From contig NZ_CAMZFB010000004.1 in NCBI RefSeq assembly GCF_947305955.1, positions 45,195 to 109,194 of the forward strand: DNA of 64,000 nucleotides. The letters are read 5' to 3'. Shown piece after piece: positions 38,454-47,633 of the stretch. The notes beneath the pieces were generated by a model. That model was not told the origin of the DNA. It saw only the letters and a list, made by a program, of their open reading frames with translations, and made no database searches. Made by a program: the position numbers and the translations under genes. The stretch's first letter is position 1; every line of letters begins with the position of its first letter. The stretch comes from an uncultured Brevundimonas sp. GTDB taxonomy: Bacteria; Pseudomonadota; Alphaproteobacteria; Caulobacterales; Caulobacteraceae.

Positions 38454-39416
38454 TCAGGCGCTCTTTCGGGCAGAGTCGACCGGACGGGTGCCGGTCCAGA
38501 TGTGTACGGTCAGACCTTCGCGGTCGGGTGGCAGAATGATGGGGGCAGAGGCTTCAAGCCCACTCGTTTCCAGCCATTGCGCGATTTCCTCATCGGCAAA
38601 GCCGAGGCGGCGGTGCTGATGGGCCTCGCGCAGATGCTCGAAATTGTGAGGAGCGAAATCAACGATCAGCAGCTTCCCGCCGGGGCAGACGACGCGTGCG
38701 GCCTCGGCAATCGCGGCGGCCGGATCGTTCAGATAGTGCAGAACCTGATGCACGATCACCAGATCGGCGCTGCGTTCGGGCAGGCGGGTCGAGAAGATGT
38801 CGCCGTGGCGCAGTTCCACGCCTTCCAGACCGGCCTTGGTCACATTGGCGCGGGCGATGTTCAGCATGTTCTGGCTCAGGTCCAGGCCCACCGACATGCG
38901 GGCATTCTTGCCCAGCAGGGTCAGCATGCGTCCCGACCCCGTGCCAAGATCGACAACGCGCTCGAACGGTCCGGTGCCGACAGCGCGGATGACGGCTGCT
39001 TCGACGTCGCTTTCGCAGACATAGAGCGATCGCATCTTGTCCCACTGGGGCGCGACCTGTTCGAAATAACGGGCCGCTTCCTCGGCGCGTTCACGGCGCA
39101 CCTCTTCAAGACGGCGGTGGTCCGCTTCGCCTTCGTCATCCGACAGGAGATCGAGAACCGTATCGGTCAGGCGGCGTGCCAGCGCATCGTGCGACAAGCG
39201 GTAGAAGACGCGCGCGCCATCAGGAAAACGTTCGATCAGACCCGCATCGGCCATCAGCTTCAGGTGGCGCGAGACACGCGGCTGGCTTTGGTCCAGGACG
39301 CGGGACAGCTCCATCACCGAGAGTTCCTCGGCGGCCAGTAGGGACAGGATACGCAGTCGGGTCGGCTCGCCAGCGGCGCGCAGAATCTCGACAGTCTGGT
39401 CTGCAGTCAGGTTCAT
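38454..39416 (-). CDS. ArsR-type regulator fused to a SAM-dependent methyltransferase domain
   Basis: A 320-residue fusion. Residues 1-90 are an ArsR winged helix ('GEPTRLRILSLLAAEELSV', 'LDQSQPRVSRHLKLMADAGLI') without the metal-binding Cys motif of metal sensors. Residues 125-300 are a class I methyltransferase fold with SAM motif I 'VVDLGTGSGRMLTLLG', acidic 'VGLDLSQNML', and 'DLVIVHQVLHYLNDP'. It heads the metF-metH operon, so it probably senses SAM or SAH and represses the operon; ArsR-family SahR is a known precedent for methionine-cycle control. A 22-bp palindrome overlaps its promoter. Whether the methyltransferase domain is catalytic or only a sensor cannot be told. Confidence 0.9.
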   Translation of the reverse strand: MNLTADQTVEILRAAGEPTRLRILSLLAAEELSVMELSRVLDQSQPRVSRHLKLMADAGLIERFPDGARVFYRLSHDALARRLTDTVLDLLSDDEGEADHRRLEEVRRERAEEAARYFEQVAPQWDKMRSLYVCESDVEAAVIRAVGTGPFERVVDLGTGSGRMLTLLGKNARMSVGLDLSQNMLNIARANVTKAGLEGVELRHGDIFSTRLPERSADLVIVHQVLHYLNDPAAAIAEAARVVCPGGKLLIVDFAPHNFEHLREAHQHRRLGFADEEIAQWLETSGLEASAPIILPPDREGLTVHIWTGTRPVDSARKSA

Positions 39417-39420
39417 GCCC

Positions 39421-39442
39421 CATATAAAGATATCTTTATATG
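39421..39442. promoter_or_regulatory. 22-bp perfect palindrome overlapping the metF-operon promoter
   Basis: CATATAAAGATATCTTTATATG is self-complementary over all 22 bases, ending 4 bases before the ATG of the ArsR-methyltransferase gene. On the minus strand TTGCAT, a 17-base spacer and TTTATA form a good sigma-70 promoter whose spacer and -10 lie inside the palindrome, so a bound dimer would block initiation. The expected start point is at or next to the ATG, giving a leaderless message. Confidence 0.75.
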
Positions 39443-39551
39443 ATTATGCAAGAAAAATCTTAGCACAGGCGAACACTTATGTCCCGCAACTGACTGCTCA
39501 GTGGAATGGATTATCCAATTTGCGCACCAAATCGGTCGCGCAGAACACGAT

Positions 39552-40478
39552 TTATTCCGGTATCGGCGTAACCAAGGGTTGTCCGGCGAAGTGGGCCGAC
39601 AGGTTTTGCAGCGTCAAAAGCAGCATCCCCTGTACCCCGTTGGTCGTGGCACCGCCTGCATGTGGGGACAACAGGATATTCGGCACATCGATCCAGCGCG
39701 AGGAAGGCGTCGGTTCGGTCTCAAAGACATCCAGCGCGGCACCGCCCAACTGGCCGGTTTTCAGCGCGGCGATAAGGGCGTCCTCATTGACCAGAGAGCC
39801 GCGCGAGACGTTGACGATGATCCCCTGCGGTCCGACAGCCTGAATGACATCGGCGTCTATCAGTCCGCGATTGCTGTCATCCGCGCGACAGGCCACGACC
39901 AGAATATCCGTATCGCTGGCCAGTTGTTTCAGGCTGTCGGCGCGTTTCCATGCCGTCTGCTTGGGCCGCGGCCCCCACCACTGCACCTCTAGATTGAAGG
40001 CCGAGGCACGCCTGGCGACCGCCTCGCCAATGGCTCCCAGTCCGACAATGCCGACCTTCTGGCCCTGAAGCGATCCGGTGATATTGCGCTGTTCAAGGCT
40101 CCAGTCGCCGGTGAGGACCTTGGCATGTCCGGCGACAATCTCGCGGCGGGCGGCAAGGATCAGCCCCATGGCCAGATCGGCCACGTCCTCGTGGTTCACA
40201 TTGGGCGAGTGGCTGAGCTTCAAGCCGCGCTGTCGGCACCATTCGATATCCAGCCCGTCGTATCCGGCGGTGAAACAGGCCACCAGTTCCAGATTGGGCA
40301 GCTTTTCGATGACGGGCTTGTCCAGTGGCTCCTCGCCAGCGGTGACAATGGCCCGAATGTCGCTGGCGGCCTCGACCGGCGGGCCTTCCCACAGGCGATA
40401 GACATCGAACTGGGTTTCGAGGAACGGGCTGAGCGGTGCCAGCATCCGGTTCATGATCAGGACGGCAGGGCGTGTCAT
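39552..40478 (-). CDS. D-2-hydroxyacid dehydrogenase (NAD(P)-dependent)
   Basis: A 308-residue D-isomer-specific dehydrogenase that reduces glyoxylate, hydroxypyruvate or similar 2-oxo acids. The Rossmann motif is 'GQKVGIVGLGAIGEAVARRA' near residue 140. Catalytic residues: Arg in 'VNVSRGSLVNEDAL', Glu in 'LDVFETEPTP', His in 'LLSPHAGGAT'. The bulky 'WWGPRPKQTAWKRADS' after the nucleotide fold lacks an acidic residue at the NAD-selecting position and has Arg, suggesting NADPH preference (inference). Probably GhrB/HPPR-like. It is downstream of ettA on the same strand but separated by a terminator. Confidence 0.9.
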   Translation of the reverse strand: MTRPAVLIMNRMLAPLSPFLETQFDVYRLWEGPPVEAASDIRAIVTAGEEPLDKPVIEKLPNLELVACFTAGYDGLDIEWCRQRGLKLSHSPNVNHEDVADLAMGLILAARREIVAGHAKVLTGDWSLEQRNITGSLQGQKVGIVGLGAIGEAVARRASAFNLEVQWWGPRPKQTAWKRADSLKQLASDTDILVVACRADDSNRGLIDADVIQAVGPQGIIVNVSRGSLVNEDALIAALKTGQLGGAALDVFETEPTPSSRWIDVPNILLSPHAGGATTNGVQGMLLLTLQNLSAHFAGQPLVTPIPE

Positions 40479-40535
40479 GTCTCTACACTACCGCTGTTAT
40501 CCAATCTGGCCAGACCTAACACGCCGCAAAGAAAA

Positions 40536-40564
40536 ACGGCCCCGCCCGTGGTGGGCGAGGCCGT
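40536..40564 (-). terminator. Terminator of ettA
   Basis: ACGGCCCCGCCC / GGGCGAGGCCGT stem with one mismatch, loop GTGGT; on the minus strand followed by TTTTTC. It lies 25 bp after the ettA stop. Confidence 0.8.
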
Positions 40565-40588
40565 TGATCCGGTCAGCGAAAGATTGGT

Positions 40589-42256
40589 TTAGCGGCCGAA
40601 CTTCTGGTGCTGGATACGCTTCGGAATGATGCTGTCGGCACCAAGGCGGCGCATCTTGTCCTGTTCGTAGGCTTCGAAGTTACCTTCGAACCATTCCACG
40701 TGACCGTCACCTTCGAAGGCGAGGATGTGGGTGGCCAGACGGTCAAGGAACCAGCGGTCGTGGCTGATGACCACGGCGCAGCCGGCGAACTCTTCCAGAG
40801 CCTCTTCGAGGTTCTGCAGGGTTTCGATGTCCAGGTCGTTGGTCGGTTCGTCGAGCAGGATCAGGTTGCCGCCGGTGGCCAGCGTCTTGGCAAGGTGGAC
40901 GCGGTTGCGCTCACCGCCCGACAGCAGGCCGACCTTCTTCTGTTGGTCGCCGCCCTTGAAGTTGAACGAGCCGACGTAGGCGCGGGTGTTGATCTCGCGC
41001 TTGCCGACCATCATCACGTCGGTGCCGCCCGAAATGGCCTGCCAGATGGTGTCTTCAGGCTTCAGGTCATCGCGCGACTGGTCGACATAGGCCAGCTTCA
41101 CGGTCTCGCCGACACGGATGGTGCCTTCGTCCGGGGTTTCCTGACCGGTGATCAGCTTGAACAGGGTCGACTTACCGGCACCGTTCGGGCCGATGACGCC
41201 AACGATACCGTTCGGCGGCAGCTTGAAGGTCAGGTCCTTGAAGAGCTGCTTGTCGCCGAACTTCTTGGACAGGCCATTGACTTCCAGCACCACGTTACCG
41301 AGGCGCGGGCCCGGCGGGATCTGGATGTGGGCGTAGGTCTGGGCGCCGCGTTGCGACTCCTGTTCCTCCACCATGCGCTCATAGGCGGCCAGACGGGCCT
41401 TCGACTTGGCCTGACGGGCCTTGGCACCCGAACGGACCCATTCCAGTTCGCGGGTAAGGGCGCGCTGGCGGGCTTCCGATTCCGATTGCTCCTGAACGAC
41501 GCGCTTCTGCTTGGCTTCCAGCCACGAGGAGTAGTTACCCTCGTGCGGGTGGCCTTTGCCGCGGTCCAGTTCCAGCGTCCACTTGGTCACTTGGTCAAGG
41601 AAGTAACGGTCGTGGGTCACGAGGATGACGCAGCCCGGGAAGTTTTCCAGGTGGTGCTGCAGCCACGCGACGGATTCGGCGTCCAGGTGGTTGGTCGGTT
41701 CGTCCATCAGCAGCATGTCGGGCTTCGACAGCAGCAGACGGGCGAGTGCGACGCGGCGCTTTTCACCACCCGACAGGTTGGTCACGGCCCAATCGTCCGG
41801 CGGGCAGCGCAGGGCGCCCATGGCCATTTCGATACGGCTGTCGATGTCCCACACGTCGGCGGCGTCGATCTTCTCCTGGAGAGCGGTCATCTCTTCCATG
41901 AGTTCGTCGGTGTAGTTTTCACCCAGCTCGGCAGCGATCTGGTTGAAACGGTTCACCCACTGCTTTTCTTCGCACCAGGCTTCGACGTTTTCGCGGACGT
42001 TCAGGTTCGGATCGAGCTGCGGCTCTTGTTCCAGATAGCCGCGCTTGATGCCATCGGCAGCACGGGCTTCACCCTGATATTCGTTGTCCAGACCGGCCAT
42101 GATCTTCAGCAGGGTGGACTTACCCGAGCCGTTCACGCCGACCACGCCGATCTTGGCGTCGTTATAGAAGCTGAGCCAGATGTTCTCGAAGACTTTCTTG
42201 CCGCCGGGGTAGGCCTTGGTCAGGCCCTGCATCTGGAAAATATATTGTTGCGCCAT
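40589..42256 (-). CDS. ettA: Energy-dependent translational throttle protein EttA (ABC-F)
   Basis: A soluble ABC-F ATPase that binds the ribosomal E site and gates early elongation according to ATP/ADP. Two ABC cassettes: Walker A 'GVNGSGKSTLL' and 'GPNGAGKSTLF'; signatures 'LSGGEKRRVALARLLL' and 'LSGGERNRVHLAKTLA'; Walker B 'MLLMDEPTNHLD' and 'LILLDEPTNDLD'. The opening 'MAQQYIFQMQGLTKAYPGGK' and length 555 are those of EttA itself, including the short arm insert after the first Walker A. No membrane segments. The 200 bp upstream hold no obvious element. Confidence 0.95.
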   Translation of the reverse strand: MAQQYIFQMQGLTKAYPGGKKVFENIWLSFYNDAKIGVVGVNGSGKSTLLKIMAGLDNEYQGEARAADGIKRGYLEQEPQLDPNLNVRENVEAWCEEKQWVNRFNQIAAELGENYTDELMEEMTALQEKIDAADVWDIDSRIEMAMGALRCPPDDWAVTNLSGGEKRRVALARLLLSKPDMLLMDEPTNHLDAESVAWLQHHLENFPGCVILVTHDRYFLDQVTKWTLELDRGKGHPHEGNYSSWLEAKQKRVVQEQSESEARQRALTRELEWVRSGAKARQAKSKARLAAYERMVEEQESQRGAQTYAHIQIPPGPRLGNVVLEVNGLSKKFGDKQLFKDLTFKLPPNGIVGVIGPNGAGKSTLFKLITGQETPDEGTIRVGETVKLAYVDQSRDDLKPEDTIWQAISGGTDVMMVGKREINTRAYVGSFNFKGGDQQKKVGLLSGGERNRVHLAKTLATGGNLILLDEPTNDLDIETLQNLEEALEEFAGCAVVISHDRWFLDRLATHILAFEGDGHVEWFEGNFEAYEQDKMRRLGADSIIPKRIQHQKFGR

Positions 42257-42463
42257 TCGGTGCGTCGCGCCCTTGATTCAGAGGAATTGGGAGAGTTGCA
42301 GGGGGATGTAGCGATTGGGGGGCAAAAGGGCAAATCCGGCGCGACCATTGTCGCCCCTAATCTGCCGATAAAAGCGCCTCAAACCGTCCTGTGGCCGACT
42401 GCAACTCTCAAACGGGCGCTGCGATCAAACCTGTCTTTCAGCAGATTTGATCGCAGATAGACG

Positions 42464-42817
42464 TCAGGCTGCTGCCTTGCGTTGGGTGGCGGTGCGGATT
42501 AAGCCGACGACCAAAAGGGCCAGACCAAGTCCGATCAGGAACATGGAGATCATGTTGCCGCCGACTTCCTGACGATTGGCGGCGCTGATGGATTGGGCTG
42601 CCGATCGGGCGTCGGTGGCCGTGATGGCCGAAGCGAACGCTTGATCGTCGCATTGTTTGATCAGGTCTGCATTGCCACCACGGTTCTGCATTTCAGCGCG
42701 GCAGGCGGCAGTCAGCTCGGGGTTGGCCGCGGGCGTCGTGCCGCGAAACTGCATAAAGCCGCCAATGACGAGCAGGACGAGGCCGACAACCACGGCGATC
42801 ATGGGTTTGGATTTCAT
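42464..42817 (-). CDS. Small two-helix membrane protein, unknown function
   Basis: I do not recognise this 117-residue protein. It has a membrane helix at residues 5-23 ('MIAVVVGLVLLVIGGFM'), an extracytoplasmic middle of about 65 residues with two Cys ('AACRAEMQNR', 'KQCDDQAF') that could form a disulfide, and a second helix at about 89-108 ('MISMFLIGLGLALLVVGLI'). ATG 42817. The region downstream to ettA (42257-42463) shows nothing clear. Confidence 0.7.
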   Translation of the reverse strand: MKSKPMIAVVVGLVLLVIGGFMQFRGTTPAANPELTAACRAEMQNRGGNADLIKQCDDQAFASAITATDARSAAQSISAANRQEVGGNMISMFLIGLGLALLVVGLIRTATQRKAAA

Positions 42818-42885
42818 AGGTAACAGCCCTGAATAAAATGAACTCAGGACTAAACCCGCGACGCCTCAAAATGATGCGTGGTCCG

Positions 42886-42925
42886 AAAAAGGATTGCCGC
42901 CTGTCGGCATGGATCCGCAGGCGGC
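42886..42925 (-). terminator. Terminator-like hairpin after the SDR remnant
   Basis: GCCGCCTG ... CAGGCGGC arms around a 14-base loop; on the minus strand it is followed by AATCCTTTTTCGG. It would end transcripts coming from the oxygenase/SDR remnant side. Confidence 0.55.
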
Positions 42926-42931
42926 TGATCA

Positions 42932-43177
42932 TCAGGCGATAGAGCCTCCGTCGGCGGTAATTCCTGTACCTGTAATGAAGGCAGCATCGGGACCGGCAAG
43001 GATGGCCACGGCCTTGGCGATCTCTTCGGGGCGGCCATAGCGACCGACAGGAATGGTGTTGGTGACCATCGACGCCAGTTCGCCGTCCGCCGGGTTCGTA
43101 TCGGTATTGGTCTGGCCGGGGCGGACCAGATTGACGGTGATCTTGCGGCTGCCCAGTTCGCGGGACCGCCATCGCAA
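42932..43177 (-). pseudogene. C-terminal remnant of a short-chain dehydrogenase/reductase
   Basis: About 80 codons match only the last third of an SDR: 'ELGSRKITVNLVRPGQTNTD', 'PVGRYGRPEEIAKAVAILAG' and the closing 'ITGTGITADGGSIA'. The Rossmann GxxxGxG motif and the YxxxK active site are missing; upstream, the frame runs into unrelated sequence and then the end of the oxygenase gene within 40 bp. No ribosome binding site is present and the track start is TTG. A truncated, non-functional leftover is the simplest reading. Confidence 0.75.
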
Positions 43178-43215
43178 AGTCCATGCAGGCGTGGGACCGC
43201 CTGACGGCGGCTTGA

Positions 43216-43827
43216 TCAGCTATAGTTGAAGCTGATCGAGATGCGTTGCTCGGTGGCGCGGTTGGCGGGCACTTCGTGGCGCAGCCAGCTTTCCCACATC
43301 AGGATCGTTCCAGCCTGAGGCTTCAGATAGACAAACGGCTTTTCGGCCTCGGTCGCGGCCTCGGTCACGCCGGGGCGGTTCATCATCATCACAAGGCGCG
43401 GATCTTCCATCTTGAGTGAGGACGCGCCGTCGGGGATGTGGATGTAGATGGTGCCGGAAATGATCGAGTGCGGGTGGATATGGCCCGTGTGCCCGCCGTC
43501 CGGCATCAGGATGTTGACCCACAGGTTGTCCAGCTTGGGCTTGCGCGCCAGATCGAAGTTCAGCGCCTTGGCATAGGCATGGGCGTGCTTGTCGAGGATG
43601 CGCTTCAGTTCGGCAAACTCGGGGAAACGCTGGGGCAGGTCATTGATCGACCCATAGGAAGTATAGCCCGGATAGTGGTTGTCCTCGCACCATTTGATGC
43701 CCGCCTCGTCCTCTTCGCCCATGACGAGGCACAGATCGAGCAGTTCCTCATGCAGCTCGGCCCAGCCTTTGTCGGCGGCGACGGAGGTTTCGTAGATCTG
43801 GGTCGGGAAGAGGGTGCGGATAGACAT
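43216..43827 (-). CDS. TIGR02466-type 2OG-Fe(II) oxygenase family protein
   Basis: A 203-residue protein resembling the TIGR02466 family of putative 2-oxoglutarate/Fe(II) oxygenases. It opens 'MSIRTLFPTQIYETSVA'; 'NILMPDGGHTGHIHPHSIISG' gives the HxH-type iron ligands, 'WLRHEVPAN' the distal His, and 'RISISFNYS' the Arg that would bind 2-oxoglutarate plus the family-typical end. ATG 43827 is chosen. Members often occur in phage and marine genomes; substrate unknown. It follows the TrmN6-like gene by 24 bp on the same strand. Confidence 0.85.
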   Translation of the reverse strand: MSIRTLFPTQIYETSVAADKGWAELHEELLDLCLVMGEEDEAGIKWCEDNHYPGYTSYGSINDLPQRFPEFAELKRILDKHAHAYAKALNFDLARKPKLDNLWVNILMPDGGHTGHIHPHSIISGTIYIHIPDGASSLKMEDPRLVMMMNRPGVTEAATEAEKPFVYLKPQAGTILMWESWLRHEVPANRATEQRISISFNYS

Positions 43828-43851
43828 GCGCGCCTCATACGCCCCCAAGGG

Positions 43852-44622
43852 TCAGAACGCCAAGTCCGCTTCGCCGCGCAGGATGGCTTCGGCCTCGGGC
43901 GTGTGTTTGGGACCTGTGCGGGGATGCAAGACCAGCGGCGGCAGAAGGCGCAAGGGGGCCTTGCCTGTCTTGGTCGCCTGAACCAGCACGCGCTTGGCTG
44001 GTTCGTCGGCAAAGGAATGGACGGGGCGGATGGCGAATGAGCCTGCCTTGGGGGCCAGCAGAGACAGGATGTCGGCCAGACGGTCGGCGCGGTGGACGAT
44101 GACGATTTTTCCGCCCTCGCGCACGGATTTCACCAGAAACTCGGTCCACGCTTTCAGACCGTGATCGGCGATCCATGCGCCGCGCCGTTCCTCAGCAGGG
44201 GCGCGGATTGTGTTCGGGTCATCGAAATAGGGCGGGTTGCTGACGGCCCAGTCGAACGTCGGCAGGTTCAGCGCCTTGAAGCGGTTGGCCACATCGCCGT
44301 GGATGATGTGGGCGCGGTCGGCCACATTATTGGCCTGTGCGTTATGCACGGCCAGCTCATAGGCGAACGGATCGCGTTCCAGTCCGGTCACGCTGACCTG
44401 CGGATGGCGCAGGGCGATCTGCATGAGAACGGCACCCGCACCGCAACCCGCTTCGATGACGCGCTCGCCTGCCTTGGGCGCGACCGATGCGGCCAGAAGG
44501 GCGGCGTCCATACCTGCGCGATAGCCCTTTGCGGGCTGCCGTAAAGACACACGTCCCCCAAGGAGATGCGTTTCCGTGGTGGATGGAGCGGTTTGAGTGT
44601 CTTGTTCGGCTTGACCCGTCAT
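43852..44622 (-). CDS. TrmN6-like N6-adenine methyltransferase (tRNA1(Val) A37 type)
   Basis: A 256-residue class I methyltransferase. SAM motif I is 'VIEAGCGAGAVLMQIAL', the acidic motif 'VTGLERDPFAYELA', and the catalytic N6-adenine motif is 'WAVSNPPYFDDP' (NPPY). The N-terminal 'LLGGRVSLRQPAKGYRAGMDAALLAAS' is the hallmark of the YfiC/TrmN6 group, which makes m6A37 in tRNA1(Val). ATG 44622 is preferred to the long ORF-track start, which would overlap the divergent ispB region. The substrate RNA is inferred from family. Confidence 0.88.
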   Translation of the reverse strand: MTGQAEQDTQTAPSTTETHLLGGRVSLRQPAKGYRAGMDAALLAASVAPKAGERVIEAGCGAGAVLMQIALRHPQVSVTGLERDPFAYELAVHNAQANNVADRAHIIHGDVANRFKALNLPTFDWAVSNPPYFDDPNTIRAPAEERRGAWIADHGLKAWTEFLVKSVREGGKIVIVHRADRLADILSLLAPKAGSFAIRPVHSFADEPAKRVLVQATKTGKAPLRLLPPLVLHPRTGPKHTPEAEAILRGEADLAF

Positions 44623-44723
44623 GGTGCCAACACCATTGTGCGCGCCAATGCATCGGAGCAAGACGACGCAGACTGAATTTCGGGCAGAATTCGCATTTTG
44701 CCCAAGACTTGAAAGAGATATCC

Positions 44724-45737
44724 GTGGACGCAAGCATCGCCGCCGCCCGCCCCAAGGGTGATGTGAACGCACTCGTCGCCCTGGCCAAAGAGGATATGAA
44801 GGCGGTCGACGCCCTGATCGTCGAGCGCATGCAGTCCGATGTGCCGGTGATTCCGGCGCTGGCCGAGCACCTGATTGCCGCTGGCGGCAAGCGTCTGCGT
44901 CCGCTGCTGACCGTGGCGTCGGCCCGCGCCGTCGGTGGTGAGGGCGATATCCTCGCCGCCCGCAAGCTGGCCGCCTCGGTCGAGTTCATTCACACCGCTA
45001 CCCTGCTGCACGACGACATCGTCGATGGCTCGGAGATGCGTCGCGGCAAGGTTGCTGCCCATCTGATCTGGGGGGCGGCTTCGTCGGTGCTGGTGGGCGA
45101 CTTCCTGTTCGCGCGTGCGTTCGAACTGATGGTCGAGACGGACTCCATCAAGGCGCTGGGGGTGCTGGCGACGGCATCGTCGGTGATCGCCGAGGGCGAG
45201 GTGCTTCAGCTGACCCGCTCGCACGATGTGAACCTCGACGAAGACACCTATCTTCAGATCATCCGCGCCAAGACGGCTGAACTGTTTGCGGCAGCATCCG
45301 AAACGGGCGCGCTGGGCGCAGGCGTTTCGGCAGACAAGGTGGCCGCCATGCGTGAATACGGCATGGCTCTGGGCATTGCCTTCCAGCTGGCGGACGATGC
45401 ACTGGACTATGGCGCGACGTCCGAGGCGCTGGGCAAGAACGCCGGTGACGACTTCAACGAAGGCAAGGTCACCCTGCCGCTGTTGCTGGCGATCGAGCGC
45501 ACCAAGGCGACCCACGCCGACTTCTGGACCCGCACCGTCGACAAGGGCGATCGCAAGGACGGCGACTTTGATACGGCGCTGAAGCTGATGCGGGACTGTG
45601 GTGCCATCACCGGCACGCTGGACCGCGCTTACGAATACGCCGATCAGGCCAAGGCCGCGCTTTCGATCTTGCCTGACAGCCCGTGGCGCAAGGCGCTGGA
45701 AGACGTCGCCGACTACGCCGTCAGTCGCGGCGCCTGA
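44724..45737 (+). CDS. ispB: Polyprenyl (octaprenyl/decaprenyl) diphosphate synthase
   Basis: Builds the ubiquinone side chain from IPP and allylic diphosphates. The two Asp-rich motifs are 'LLHDDIVDGSEMRRG' (DDxxD) and 'FQLADDALDYGATSE' (DDxxD), with 'AAGGKRLRPLL' ahead of the first. From the GTG at 44724 the protein is 337 residues, normal for IspB; a TTG at 44709 is also possible. The residues before the first Asp motif lack bulky blockers, which fits a long-chain product, most likely decaprenyl in this clade. It is divergent from the TrmN6-like gene and followed at 15 bp by a small exported protein gene. Confidence 0.92.
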   Translation: MDASIAAARPKGDVNALVALAKEDMKAVDALIVERMQSDVPVIPALAEHLIAAGGKRLRPLLTVASARAVGGEGDILAARKLAASVEFIHTATLLHDDIVDGSEMRRGKVAAHLIWGAASSVLVGDFLFARAFELMVETDSIKALGVLATASSVIAEGEVLQLTRSHDVNLDEDTYLQIIRAKTAELFAAASETGALGAGVSADKVAAMREYGMALGIAFQLADDALDYGATSEALGKNAGDDFNEGKVTLPLLLAIERTKATHADFWTRTVDKGDRKDGDFDTALKLMRDCGAITGTLDRAYEYADQAKAALSILPDSPWRKALEDVADYAVSRGA

Positions 45738-45752
45738 TCGGAGATTGAGGTG

Positions 45753-46163
45753 ATGCTGGCTGCTTGGGTCCTGATAGGTTTTATCTCGATGCAGCAGTCG
45801 GCACCGCAACCGCGCTTTACCCTCAGCGGTGAGGCGGGCGACCGATATATCGCCGAACTGTTCGAACTGAACGATAACGGCACGGGCATCCAGTACCGCG
45901 CCCTGCTGGACCTGCCCGTTCAGGCGGAGCTGGATATCCAGCCGCAGGACAGCGTCGTCTATATCGCCCAGCGCGACAGCGGGCGCCGAACCAGAATTCT
46001 GGTCGCAGCTTCCTCCGACAACAGTATGGGGCAGGGCAGGGTCTGCAGGCTGACCCGTCGCGACAATGGCGGGCGTGATAATCTGCAGGATGCCATCCGG
46101 TGGTGCGGATCATTTCTGGGACAGCCGCTGACGATCGATATCCTGCCTCTGGATCAGAGATAA
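45753..46163 (+). CDS. Small exported protein of unknown function
   Basis: A 136-residue protein with an N-terminal hydrophobic stretch ('LAAWVLIGFISMQQSA') that is probably a short signal peptide. The mature part looks beta-rich ('FTLSGEAGDRYIAELFEL', 'VVYIAQRD', 'RTRILVAASS') with two Cys ('RVCRLTRR', 'IRWCGSFLG') likely to pair. I do not recognise a family. ATG 45753 (or GTG one codon earlier) follows GGAG. It lies 15 bp after ispB and shares its transcript; a terminator follows. Confidence 0.7.
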   Translation: MLAAWVLIGFISMQQSAPQPRFTLSGEAGDRYIAELFELNDNGTGIQYRALLDLPVQAELDIQPQDSVVYIAQRDSGRRTRILVAASSDNSMGQGRVCRLTRRDNGGRDNLQDAIRWCGSFLGQPLTIDILPLDQR

Positions 46164-46167
46164 AAGA

Positions 46168-46200
46168 AAAGGCGCTGGAGGGTGATCCTCCAGCGCCTTT
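46168..46200. terminator. Bidirectional terminator between ispB unit and aminotransferase
   Basis: AAAGGCGCTGGAGG-GTGAT-CCTCCAGCGCCTTT, a perfect 14-bp stem with A/T flanks on both sides; serves both convergent units. Its core resembles the 13467-13494 terminator. Confidence 0.92.
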
Positions 46201-46222
46201 ATATTTCAACGCTCTGCGTGGA

Positions 46223-47548
<1,326 letters not shown>

Positions 47549-47633
47549 TTATGCGACAGACGGTCAGTTTTGTGGTCTGAATCGACCCGTTGCGCGGGCA
47601 ATCGCGACGTTGGTTGAGAGCGGGGCAAAGGCC

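Noticed and set aside
36722-38539. 605-residue plus-strand ORF over metH/metF
   Set aside because: Shadow of the minus-strand methionine operon, with no recognisable motifs.
39417-39551. Possible SAH or SAM-II riboswitch ahead of the metF operon
   Set aside because: The inferred promoter places the transcript start at the ATG, leaving no leader, and the palindrome fits a protein operator better.
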